Part shown: positions 26,001 to 38,200 of the stretch, piece by piece
Layout: each line of letters starts with the position of its first letter
How positions within the stretch are numbered: the first letter of the stretch is position 1
Assembly: GCA_006937955.1 (NCBI GenBank)
Contig: SSNP01000006.1
Coordinates: 496,001 to 560,000, forward strand
Reading direction: 5' to 3'
Length of the DNA: 64,000 nt
Origin: Pachypanchax playfairii
Lineage: Eukaryota; Chordata; Actinopteri; Cyprinodontiformes; Aplocheilidae
Position numbers and translations under genes: made by a program
Notes under the pieces: model-generated
What the model saw: only the letters and a program-made list of their open reading frames with translations
Told to the model about the DNA's origin: nothing
Database searches by the model: none

Positions 26001-29000
26001 TCTCTAAAAACTGTACATTTTCAGTATTTATTTTGTCAGTTTTTTTGTTGTGTTAAAATGCAAAACTGTTTCTGGAAAATGAACGTTTTTTCTCTTCCGC
26101 AGAAGGTAATTGTTTCCTTTTTGTAAACCTGTTAGCGTTAAATCTATAATATTTCTACCATTAGTGAACTGAGCCCCATGATGCTCTTCAGAGAGCCTCT
26201 GTTCCAGCTTGTAATGTGACAGAGTGAAACAGGAGCGACAGCGCCTACGTAATCTGTCAGAGGGGAAATGTGTCATGCATACTTTGGAGTTTGAGCAGCG
26301 TCTGTAACCATGAGAAACTTTTTTTAAAACAGTCATCATTGCTTATGTTCCAGTTAAGACCAGAGAGACTTGGGCTTCAGCCTCAGGTCAGTTGATGGTT
26401 TTGCAGCACAGAATTTGAAGCAAAAATGCTCGTCATTTTGACAAAAAGTGAAATTAAGTTTATCGAAATGTATATTTTTACCTTCCAGTGTAGAATAAAT
26501 CTGTTCAAATAGAAAACAAGAACAAGTAAGTAAAACTAATTAAATCCCATTAGTGTGAAGTTAATTTTAGTTGAAAACATTTGCAGATGACTAGTTTAGA
26601 GAAACTCATGACTTGGTCTTAACTCAACTCAGACTGTCATTTTCAAAAAGCTTAAATATCTAAAATGTCAAACTGTTTAATGTGAATGTTTCTCATGTTA
26701 TGGTTATTCTGTTATTAATGCGCTTATTGTCTGCATTGCAAGAGTTGCAGCTTGCTGCTGGTATCTATACTTGAACATTTTTAAGAGCTGGGGTGTTTTT
26801 AAGACAAAAGAGTTCATAATTTTGATCAGAACAGATTGTTTTTCCAAATGGAATAAAAGATCTGAACAAAGTGTTTCACTTCACAAGCCGTGACACTAAA
26901 TGTGCAATAATGCATCATCTTTTATATTTTAGAATAAATATTGTTGCTGAAATGCAAAGATGAATGAAGAAAATGTATTACCTTAAAGCTGCTCTTCCGT
27001 GTACTGAGCTACATAATGAGCATGTGCTAAAATGCAAATAATTAACAGGAATTAAGGAAGACAGTGATGTCACAATCAGTGAGGGGTAATCAGGTGGAAC
27101 CAAAAACAGGTGTTGGTTTGATAGTAAAACAACCTGGCATGAAGTGAAGGTGAGAAGGGCAGCAGATAAACCAGCGGTTACATGTGCCTCCTACCTTTCA
27201 GCGTACCGACAACTTCTTCATGTCTTCATGTGACCAAAGCTTGGATTTTATCTTGTGACACACATAAATAAATTTCTGAAAATGCCTTAAATGAACAAGG
27301 TGCTGCAGATTTACAGTAACGAGGTGAATTCCAACATGAACCTGGCAGAGATGAAGACAGATCACAGTTTGATTGAAAAAAGGAAACAAGCAGATTTTCA
27401 AAACAAAATCCCACGAATCACAAACCTGTAATGAGAAAAGAAACCCACCCAGATAAGTTTCATGTAACTGATCTGTATTGCTTTAATGTTTTTTCCTTAG
27501 GAACAGGTAAGCCATGACAATATAATGTAAATGATAAGCGCAAACAAAATCTGACACTCTTTTGTACATACTTGGTAGCACATTCATACAACATAAAATC
27601 CCATCTATACAAGAGGTTTATTTTTTAATCACACAAGGTAACTGATGACTCAAAGCCAACAGTTTCAATATAAGTCATGTATTTTATGTTAGGTTTTTCT
27701 CTCCAAATGAGGACGAATGGCACAAAGCTTGTTAGTAGTCAATTTAAATCCTCTGGACCTCTTTGCTTTCAATAAAGCACCATCATACATTCCTTCAACA
27801 AGATAAAAAACACCAACAACTTAAAGAAATAATAGAATAAATAAGAATAAATAAATTGCTGACTCTCCTTTGGCAGTCTGACAAAGCTGCAGCTGTTTGA
27901 GCTTCAGCATCACGGTGAGAAACGTCGGACTTTGACTCCCATTTCAAATTTAGGTCACTTCTTGCTATTGTGAACGTAAGAGCTTTATGTTTGCTCCGTC
28001 AATGCACAGCAGGCTTGTTTTCTCCTGAACAGACGATGGACATGGACACGTTTTTGGAGACTCAAACAAACAAAAAAGAAATAGCATTAGCTGAATGAGT
28101 AAACTGTACACCCCCAACAATCACCTGTGTGCTCTGGCTGATTAAACTCTACAAAAAATGCTACGTTCGCTGAGAAAAGTGTGTAAAATTAGGTTAAAAA
28201 ATGGAAACTTATCAATATTACTATAAAAAGCATCGTGCTACCATTGAATCTTTGGCAAAATGATAATTCGAACCATCATGGCTGCAAGTTGCTGTTCATA
28301 TATTGCATTTTAAATTCCCTTTTTCTAATTTCTAAGAAAACGCACTCAGATGCGTCTGTTCATGCAACTTTTCAATCTCCTTTTTTCTGAGAGAAAGCAA
28401 AACTGAGAAAACACGATGAGCTGAAAACAAACATATACATGTACAAAATAATGTACACCATATATTCAAACACATTTCAAAGTCTTCACACTTTGAAATC
28501 ATTAGCCAAAATAAGTTTTTCTTTTCCTTAGGCCATTTTTCTTTATCTAGACTGTACAATATATGTATATATGAGTAATCATGAGGGACCAAAGCAACAA
28601 AAATAAATACTTTTTCGCTATGTCTCCTTTCAAAGTATATCTATGTACATTTATATCAATGTTAAGTTTCCTTAGCTTATTGTGAAGGGTGGAGGGTGTG
28701 TTCAACAAGCAGGCATTGCGCACAGTGTGTATTTTTATTTTTCTTTGTCCTAAAAGTTAACTAAATGTGGGAACAAGACAAAAAAAAAAAAAAACAACAA
28801 CAAAAGTCTGACTGAAACCAACTGAAATCAGAAAGAAACAACATTAAACGAGTTACCGGTTAGATTAACTAAAAAGATGACATTTCTTTAAAGTCAATCC
28901 AACAGGTACCTTAAATTAGGATTTTTCTGAGTCAAAGAAAAAGTTAAAATCTAGCAACTCGCCATCATGTGACTACTTCAACAATGGGTTGTCAGGTTTT

Positions 29001-30136
29001 TTTTAAGAGTTCTAAGAGTAAAAAATGTGTATTTCATGCAGTCTTTGACAAGTAATCCAACCTCAGTGTTTAAAGGTTGTTGTTCTTTTTTTTATGAATG
29101 TGAACAGCATGTTTTCAGTGATGTTGAATTTAACAATGGGGGGGGGGGGGGTTGCATTTTGGGACAATAACATGCATAAAGAACAGTGCATAGGTCCAGG
29201 TCAATGGGCCGGTTCCAGGTGTTTTCCAGTGTGTTTCAGTGGCAGCGGATCAACTACTGCAAGCAGGTGATGAGGGACAAGTCTACTGATGGCAAAGTGC
29301 AAGCCTGAAAGTGTGACGCCATCTTGTGGACAAATTGTCTTTGCATCTCTGTTTTCCAGGAGTTTGGACAGAGCGATCAGACCAGAATAATGTGAGTGTG
29401 GCTGCACCATCACCACATGACCTTAGAGTTTTTGTTTTTAAGTACGGTCTGCTATGCACAGTTTAGATCAGTTGTTGTTTCACTGCGGAGCCCTTTCCAA
29501 CACACAGCAGACCCATAAAATGACCTCTAAGGATTTCACAATGACTTCTATGTGGAAAGTAGAAGAACCAAGCTTAAAGATCAAGCTAGCATGCATAATG
29601 TCTTCAGACATTGTTTTGCTAAAAGCCATTAAGGCCAACTTCTTTTTTCTTTTTTTTCCTGAAGACAAGTTCAAGAAGAAACCAGAAACATTTGTTTTTG
29701 TTCAACTTTTCATCTTTTAGAGAGAAAAAATTAAAAATGGCTTAATAGCTACGTCGTTCTTGCACTTGTATTGCAACTGCCTTTGGTGAAGCAATCAACA
29801 ATTACCCTGAAACTTCCTCAAATGTACACCAACACAACTTTGCATTGTTCCTTTAGTTTTTAGCAAACTCATTCTCCCAGTCCAGGTTTCCACATGATTC
29901 AGTCTCCCTGTAAAGTCCTTCACGTTCGTCACATGCACAGCTCCACATGGCACATCCTCTAACTCCACTCTGCACCCACACCAGAACCTTTGTCTCCAAA
30001 AAAGACAAACCAGGAAGGCAGAGAGGGGAAAAAAGAGAGAAAATGGGGGGAAGAAAGAAAACAAAATAAAAGAACATCATTGTGTCCTTGTGGAAAAAGA
30101 CGCTGACGAAGACTGAGGCCGCCGCCAGTTGAAATT
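26001..30136 (-). other. tns1: tns1 3' UTR and downstream flank (boundary unresolved)
   Basis: The sequence after the tns1 stop (30137) runs on without another gene. Tensin-1 mRNAs have long 3' UTRs in other vertebrates. Possible minus-strand AATAAA signals (TTTATT on plus) are near 27617 and 26028, but the true end cannot be chosen. A poly(A)-like run near 28777 and a 14-G run at 29138-29151 are simple repeats. Confidence 0.45.
29317..29329 (-). promoter_or_regulatory. CTCF-like motif (one mismatch) near the tns1 3' end
   Basis: CGCCATCTTGTGG is the reverse complement of CCACAAGATGGCG, a common CTCF variant with one departure from the core. Minus orientation, therefore facing the plus-oriented motifs at 22.6 and 24.0 kb. 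Confidence 0.35.
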
Positions 30137-32266
30137 TCATCGCTTCATCATTTTGGAGACGAAGCTGACAATGGCTGAAGCAGGTTGATCCGGGTCCAGC
30201 TCAGCGAACAGATGGCTGACATTGTCTGTTGTGCTTCCTTGTTTTCGTGCAACAAACCCAAAAAGTCTGAAAGGTCAGAAAAATAATCAGTATTTAGTTG
30301 AAGTCAAGCATCATTATGTTAGATCATGACATCATCTGCAGACTTACTTCACTGAGCCTCCTCCTTCTTTGCCCCATCTTTGGAAAGAAAAAAAAAAACA
30401 AAGCAGATTTTTTTTTACATTTAAACAATCTTTAAACCAGATTCTGTATTAAGAAAACAAAACATGATTCTTACTTTCTGTTCTCGGGGTCAATGTCACA
30501 GTAAGTAACCGTGTTAATTGGATAATGTCGCCTAAAGAAAATCCTGCAGCAAAAATAAAAATATATTACCGAAAAAATGACAGCTGATTGGCTCACGTGC
30601 CACACTCACATTACTTACCTCCTCTGGCTGTCGGTGAGTGTGATGCCCTGCATTGACACTTTAAAGTGGACGGTGGTGGCGACAGGAAGGGGGTTGGTCG
30701 CCAGCGTCTGACTAATCGCCTTTGCGATGGCCTGAGGCCCCGTTAGAGATTCCATGTCCACAGAGCTGATGTAAAGAACATTGCAAGCTGGACATAAAAA
30801 AGTTTCACTGTTAAATAAGAACCAGTACTGGAAAAGAAGTGTGTGAAAGCAGGTCTAAAACATATTACATGCTTTTATTTTGATATACTGTTCATTGACG
30901 ATCACTTGGAGTGATTCGTACATGCATTTAATCTGAAATCTGAACGTAACTGGATAAAAACTCTTTCATCAACACAGTCAGTCAGACAGAGTGGATGCAA
31001 ACAGTATTTACCATAAGCTTCTTCAGGAACCTTTTGGACTGGAAAATAAGAATAAAAATGTTTAAACAAATAAACTTGCAATCTGTATATTTTAATATTT
31101 AGAAATTCATTTATTTCATTTCACTATTGTTTATGTTTTTAACTGAGCCTGAATAAGACTGATTAAAAGTGAATAGTGTGAAATTCACACTGCACTAATG
31201 CAAATGGAAGGAAGAGAAGATGAAGAGCAAACAGACATTTTTTGGGTTGATTTATTCCAGTTTTAGCACTGAAACTGTTTTATATAACAACTAAATAAGT
31301 AAGAACATCTAACTTCCGTCCTCATGATGACATTGTGGCAAAAATCATGTTCTTACCTGCGCCCTGTTTGAGAATTTCAACAACTGGGTCAGTAGGCGTG
31401 GCTAGTTCCAGCGCCTCTTCATTTGGGTCTATGGATGACAGAATGTGGAATATGAAAACATTATAATGAAACAAACACATTTCAACTAATTTTGCTTGTG
31501 AAGATGATCCCTGATACCTTAATTAAAGTCTCCAGTTTGATAAAGTGAAATAAAAAGAATAAACCTGAGCGACATGCAGAGGAGCTGACCTTTGGTGGGG
31601 ATCATCAGCTTGCAGGGTAGAGCCAGAGGGGTCATTGCATGTTGGTACACCAGAGCTGAGAGACATCCTGCAAACACAAAGTGCATGTTCAGGCCAACTA
31701 GACCACCTTCAGAATAAAACCTGACTCTCAACAATTTGCACATCACAAACAAAGAAAGGACTAACTCACCGAAGTAGGGCTCATTGGGGCAGCCCTTCAG
31801 TCGCACACCTTTGGGGCTCGTCTCAATCAGGAAGTGTCTCACCAGCTCGTTTGTCATGTCACCGACTTACAGAGAAATAATTGAAAAATGCATTTTATAA
31901 AGAAAATTCACTCATGCTGATGTGGCCACTGAGTTTTTACCTTTTTTGTTCTGCTGGATGGTCGGTGGGGGGCAGGCCACCTTCATAGCCAGACCGTAGG
32001 CCCCGCGGAAAGAATGGCTGTCCCTGATGATGAACGCCCCCGGCTCCCTGTCCTTTAACAGACTGATGGCTGAAAAGAGGATGAAAGCAGCATGAAACAG
32101 AGCAGGATAGAAAACAAAGTCAACAAACAAGAAGAAACAGGAAAGGAAGATGACAGAAGAACCTGTAAACTCTCACCCTGCTCTCTGGAGATGTCTGGCT
32201 TGTACCAGAACTTGGACGTGTCCTGAACAAACTTCACATTCATCTTAATGTCTGGATAACCATCTG
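30137..32266 (-). CDS. tns1: tns1 C-terminal SH2 and PTB exons
   Basis: Eleven exons encode about the last 295 residues. The SH2 domain starts around KFVQDTSKFWYKPDISREQ and contains FIIRDSHSFRGAYGLAMKV, whose arginine (about residue 1352) is the phosphotyrosine-binding residue of the FLVRES motif. It continues to CPNEPYFGCLSALVYQH and PLALPCKLMIP. A short linker leads to the PTB domain (CNVLYISSVDMESLTGPQAI, FFRRHYPINTVTYCDIDP, KLFGFVARKQGSTTDN, HLFAELDPDQPASAIV), which in tensins binds integrin beta NPxY tails. Translation ends at 30137-30139. One exon of only 27 nt (31012-31038, QKVPEEAY) lies in the SH2-PTB linker and can be skipped without a frameshift. Confidence 0.95.
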
Positions 32267-35200
32267 CTAGAAATAAAACAAACAAGGAACATTATGAAAA
32301 TTCAGATCATAAAGCAGCTGTGAGCTTAGAAAAAAAAACATCTCCTGCGTTGCACCGTATATGGACTTGGAGACGTCTGGGAGCGGATGTGTGCCAGACA
32401 GGTTCGGGGTGCTTCCGCCGCTGATTGGGGTCAGGTTCTTGTTGTCTGTCCTCTCTGCGTCTCCGCTGGACATGTGTCTTTTCTCAGGCAGCTGTGGGGA
32501 AACGGGGAATGAGGGCGTGGGAGGCGGTTGGACACTCCCCTGACGAGAGGCAGCTCCCAGCTCATCTGGTGTGCTGCGGCCGCTTGATGCTGTGCGACGT
32601 CCCATCAGCGGACTTGGAGGGACACCGGCTGCTGCTGTTTTTGGGTTTCGACCTATTAGAGGGCTCAAGGGTACACCAGATGGAGGTGGGTGTCTGGACA
32701 GGGAAGGGCTGCCTTGACCTAAGCGCCTTTGGAGGGCAGGGCTGGGCGGAGTGTTGGTGGCCACTGTGCGGTGGAGGGTGTTCGGGCTTCCGGGGACAGT
32801 GTGGACACCCATGATGTCAACCTGCGAGCCCTCTGGGGAGGAGGGTCTTTGGGGGGTGCTATCTGAAGAACCGATCCTCCTGCTAAACACATAAAAAACA
32901 AACATTTTATTTTGTTTCTCATATTGAGCCTATAAAATACAAAAGACATGCAAAATGAGACAATGTGTGCCTGGAGGATGGACTCCTGTCAAAGTCCCTG
33001 TTTTCTTTCTTAAAAAGTCTTTGTTCTGGTCTTTAGACATTCCAACCTGCACTCTCAGTCCCACTGAGTCATAATATAAAAAAAAAAGATTAAACATCCA
33101 TTTCTGAGAGCTGTAGAAAACTATCTATTTCTCTGAGACTCAAGCTTCTTTCATTTGCTCAAAAAGAGACAAAGTTGAAACAACAAAGCACGTCTTTTTG
33201 GAACTTTGGGTCAAAGACAGGATTCAGTACAGAGGCAAACAGCTTCCTGCTTTAAAGTGACACTTTTTGCTGACATGGAATTAAAAATGAGCTTCAATGA
33301 TTCAACAAATATTTTTAATTTTCAGCATTTTACATCATGGGATATAAACTTATAGCTTTTTGGAAATGAACAGAAATCTTGACCCGATGTCTTTACTTTC
33401 TTCTCCTGTAGAAATGTAAAGCGTAAGATCCCGTTATCAAGTCCCGCCCTCTCTCATGGTAATGGTGTTTTTAGCATGAAATGATGCACTATGAAACAAC
33501 ACTAATTCGAACGATAAACATTTGAGTATTTTAGGAGCAGGATAAGATAAATTAATCAGTAGAAATCAATGTCCCATTCATCTACATGGAGAGGGGCGGG
33601 GCTTAAAACTCATGCTGTGGGGAAGCACAACTTTTTTGTTCTCATGTCTAGATTTTCATGTTTATGCTCAGAGTTAATGCTCATATATAAGTTCAACAGG
33701 AAGCAGCTTTCTTTTTGTATTTGAATTTATAAACAACATGATATCAGGAAAATGAGAATACTCACCCATCAGTGCTGTGGATGGGACTGCAGGAGGAGAG
33801 AGGAGAGCCGAATGCTTGTGCCTTGGAGTCTACAACACTGCCATTATCTGAGGATTCAACACAAAGAGATTCAGTCAACAACAAAAAGCTGGTGTGATAG
33901 AAACAATAATTCATCATTTTAAATATTTTGTAACTTAAAAAAAGCATGCAGAAAGAAAATGTTCATAAAAAATAGTTCAGGTCAGAAGAAGCTGACTGTA
34001 TTTTGTCCTTACCTGGCTCTCCATTTTTACAATCAGAGTCTGATAGCAAGAAAAGGCATAAAGCAAAAGGAAAACATGGAGAAAGGTGTGTGGAAGATGA
34101 AGATACAGGACGATAATAAAGCTCAGAGCAAGAAAACAGACTAATGTCCAGGAAGATGAAAAGATGTCTCCACTTTATAAAGAATTTACTGGTTTAAAAC
34201 ATAGTTCAACCATCTAAAGTTATTCATCCATAACTTTTGCTTTTAAAAACTTTACTGCCACATCAATAGAAAAAAGACTGAATTTTTAAAGACCGTTATT
34301 CTGACCTGATCCACCGTGTTGGTGAGGCTTTAATCCCAAAGCAGACAGAGGCGTCTTCGTCAAACCCGGAGTAGAACGAGCTACAAAACACAAATGACAC
34401 AAAGATTCGATTAACAGAAATTTGGTTAAAGTGGTCTAGATTTTTAAAAAATGGGTGCAGATTAAAAATACCTGAAACAAATAAAGGACATTTCTATTTC
34501 TGGAAATGAAGTTTTTCAGTTATATTTAACTAACAGCATGAACTTAGTGAGAACTTAGTTAAAACAGCAGGGATACATTTTAGTATTTGTACAATAGAAC
34601 AACATTCATGATGATAAATTATCCCATCGACCTCCTTAAGCTGGAGACATGGGACCTTAACAAATACATGACAACATCAAATGGAAATAAAATGATGAAA
34701 CTGAATTAGAAATATTTTGTGAAAGAAACACAGAATGAAGGAGAAAATAGAGTTAAAAGAGATTAAATGTGAAAAATTCAGAGATTCTGCAGGTATGTTG
34801 CTGTCGCGTGCCTCCAAATAAATTAACATACATTCAAGTTTTGTGTAAATTTCGTGTCTCATTCTGTTTCAAAGAAAAACAAATGTCAACATGACTGATT
34901 GTCTCCCAGGAAAAAAAAAAATTTGCACACCTGCTTTCTGCTTTTTTTCTGTCAAGAAGACGGGCAAGATCTAATTTTCTTAAGCAAATATAAAATTTGT
35001 TTAGCCTGTGAAAGGTGTCCTTTAAATCACATGTTTCGTGTCTCTGTGTTTTACCAACACATAAACCCAGCTGCATTTAAACAGCTGCATGCTGTGTGTT
35101 TGTGCATCGGACTGTCCCCATATTTATTATGTGAACATAACTGTAAAACTACTTTTGTTTTATTTATTGTTTTTAATGTTTACTTCATGGTATAATCAAA

Positions 35201-38200
35201 AAAATGTATCTAAAAATCAACTTATTTTTTTACTGTGTTGTCATCATAACTTTAATGCCTCAATTCTTTCCTGAGGCTGTGAAATTTAGATGCACGATAA
35301 AAGCTGAAGTTTTGTCAGGTTGCTGGTCTGGAGCATAAAGTCGTGTGTTAACACAATGCCAAAACAGAAAGACAGTTTGGGAAAGGTTACAAGATCATTT
35401 TCAAACAAAACAGCCCATCGCTCTACAGAGAGAAGGATAACTCATGAGTGTAAAACATTGAAGATTGTCGCCAATTGTCCCAGGAGCTTTTCAAGAATAA
35501 CTAAAAAAGAACAAACCAGGCTTTCTTGGAAGGAGTCTTTGGACAGACAAGACCTAAGAAGAGATGTTTGATGTTAAAACCAAACTGCAAATCAGATCAT
35601 AGAATTCAAATTGATGGAAAGCATAGAGGTGGAGGGACAATAATTTGGGCTTTGAGTCTACCATGAACTCCTCAACACTACCTAATCCTGGCTCATGCAT
35701 GTGAACTGTAATCCACAGCAGCAGATTAACAACAGAATGGCTGAAAAACCAGACAGAAGAAAGATGGGTGGATTTAGTTCATGTATCTGGGATTTCTGTT
35801 GAATCCTGCAGATAACTTAGTGATAAAGATTTTAGTTGCACTCCACATCTTTTAGGTTACATACAGAGCAACAGTTGTCGTGTCTTCTCTGCTAACATCT
35901 GAATGCTCCAGTGAATGGAAAGGCCCACCTAATGCAAATACTCTCTGAAGGATGAACAACATGAGAAGATGGATCTTCCACTCCTCACAGAGAGTCTTAC
36001 TATTGTCTGATACAACTCAACGATGGAGCGGACCTTTACCTTCACCCTGATCCTGCTGAGCTTCTTTGGAGCTTTTGGTAAATATGTTTACATCAATGAA
36101 GCAAAGACTTGGTCTGCAGCTCAGTTGTATTGTCAGAATGAATACACCGACTTGGCCCCGATCAGCAATGACTATGATATAAAAAGGATGCAGAGGGCTG
36201 GAAACGCTAATTCCTTCCGCTGGATTGGAATGAAGAGTGCCGGTGACACAGAGAAGTGGATGTGGTGGGGACGTGGGAGGATATCTTGGTTTTCCTGGAC
36301 GCAAGACTCTTCTACATCAGAGGAAACTGACAATGATATCCCTAACTACAGTCTGTCTGATTTAAATCAAATCACAATTCCATTCTTCTGCTACAATGTA
36401 ATTGTAGTGAATGAGAAGAAAACCTGGGAGGAAGCTTGGCAGCATTGCAAGAAGAATCACAACATGTTGGCCAGTGTAGGATCCGAGAAGGAGATGCAGC
36501 TCATCCAGAATAAATTACGTCAAGCTGGCATCACGCAGCATGTCTGGATTGGTTTGCATTTCTTCCCAGGAGATGGGTGGCTGTGGGTGGACAATCAGCC
36601 GATGGATTACGAGTCCTGGAGTTTGGGGAAAAAACCCGGATGTCCTGGTGTAAACCTGGAGTGTGCAGCTTTAAAGGTGAACCTAACAAACGTCAAACTT
36701 GGTTCAGCTGATCTAGATGAAAACGTCTGGGAGACTTATGGCTGTGAGGAGAGACTTAACTTTGTATGTTACTAAACTTATTTGTTTTACGTGGAATTTA
36801 AATTAGACTTTTAGCTTTTAAGTTATTTTTTTTCTTGTTTGAAGTGAGTGTTTTGACAAATTTGTCTGCAGCATCTAAAAAATAAGGCTAAAATACCTAA
36901 ATAATAAAGTTAAAAACTTTTCAGCTGTTTTTAAGAATGGACACGAGTCACCGATTTTTTTGTGTCATTGGAACTTTGTTTTTGTTTCTTTACATTTTGC
37001 TCTTGAATTGTATTTACAATTTTTAAATGTTAAATGGATCTGATTTTAGTTTTAAGGCGATCTTTGTTCTTAATTTTGTTTTTCTCTCAAGTAAAAAGCT
37101 AAACAAAATTGAAACAAAATGAAACAGTTGCTTGATAAGTATTTTATTATTTAGCCCTTTCTAAAGCTAAACACATTCCCTAGTATGTTTAAAAGACCTT
37201 GTTTGTGAGGGGTTTGTATTAACCCTGGGATGGTCATTGTTCTTACCACTGCCTCCAAAGGTGGGACTGTTAGCAAGTTGTCCAGCCCCATTGTCCCCAA
37301 AAGCCTCTCGATAGCTGTGCATAAGACCCTGGAAAAAACATATTAATTAACATTTAAATAGTGAAGATGTCCTGGCTACATTTATCCAAGTCTCTGTTAA
37401 TAAAATAATTATTAAAGATCTAGTCTACTTTCTCTTTTTCTGTGTTTGGAATTCAGGCTTGTTTGGTGTGAACTTTGTATGGCACATGTTGTATTGTATG
37501 AATATTAGAACATAAATAAAGTTTGATATTGTAGTCTAGTAACACAAACATTGTGAAAAGCTTGTTTTTCTACTACCATCTTTTCTGATATTAATTATAC
37601 ATCTGGTTACCTTTTTTTGAATTTTTAAATCCTTTAAACAGATACATGAAAATGTGTCTTCATCTATACATTATGTTTTATTGTAAGCACTTCAAAAAAT
37701 GTTTTTTTTATTTGTCATTATGTGAGCAGTCCATCCTCTAGGATACAGGTATAGAAGATTCAAATATCAGCTTTTTTTATATATTCATAAAAAAGCTGCA
37801 CCTGCTTCATGAAAACATGAATACTTCAGATTTTAATACTGATGGTGACAACTTTCTCTTAAATTTATGTTATACAGCTTAACACTTAGAGAAACCGTTT
37901 ATCTGTACCTCTCTGGGTCTTCCTCCTGGATTGAGGGACAGATTGTTTGCGAAGTCCGGTGAATGTGCTGCAGAGATGTTGTCATGGCTACTCTGGTACT
38001 GACCCTCGCTGGTGGTCCGGCGTCTGCCCGTCTCCTGCGTCACCTCTGGGGTCATCCCTCTGGAACGAACTCCTGTAACCCCCCCAAATATTTACAAAGT
38101 GGAACTGTGTTTATTTGTCAGTCTTATCTTGTTTTTATAATAAACAAAGTAATTTAAATTTTCTGTGACACAGAAATACCCAAACCAACATTAACATTAT

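Larger units (their letters stand above)
34381..37246 (-). other. tns1: tns1 intron hosting a lectin gene and transposon debris
   Basis: The intron lies between exons 37247-37328 and 34306-34380. On the plus strand it contains an eroded DNA-transposon-like stretch (about 35.30-35.83 kb) and a complete C-type lectin-like gene (36.02-36.78 kb). Confidence 0.85.

Noticed and set aside
12317..30136. Search for tRNA, rRNA, microRNA hairpins, CRISPR arrays or operons
   Set aside because: None seen; the organism is a vertebrate, so prokaryotic features are not expected, and no hairpin looked like a known microRNA.
32361..32814. Plus-strand ORFs opposite the 527-nt tns1 exon
   Set aside because: Antisense shadow of Pro/Ser-rich tensin coding sequence; the minus-strand frame carries the conserved tensin blocks and consistent phases.
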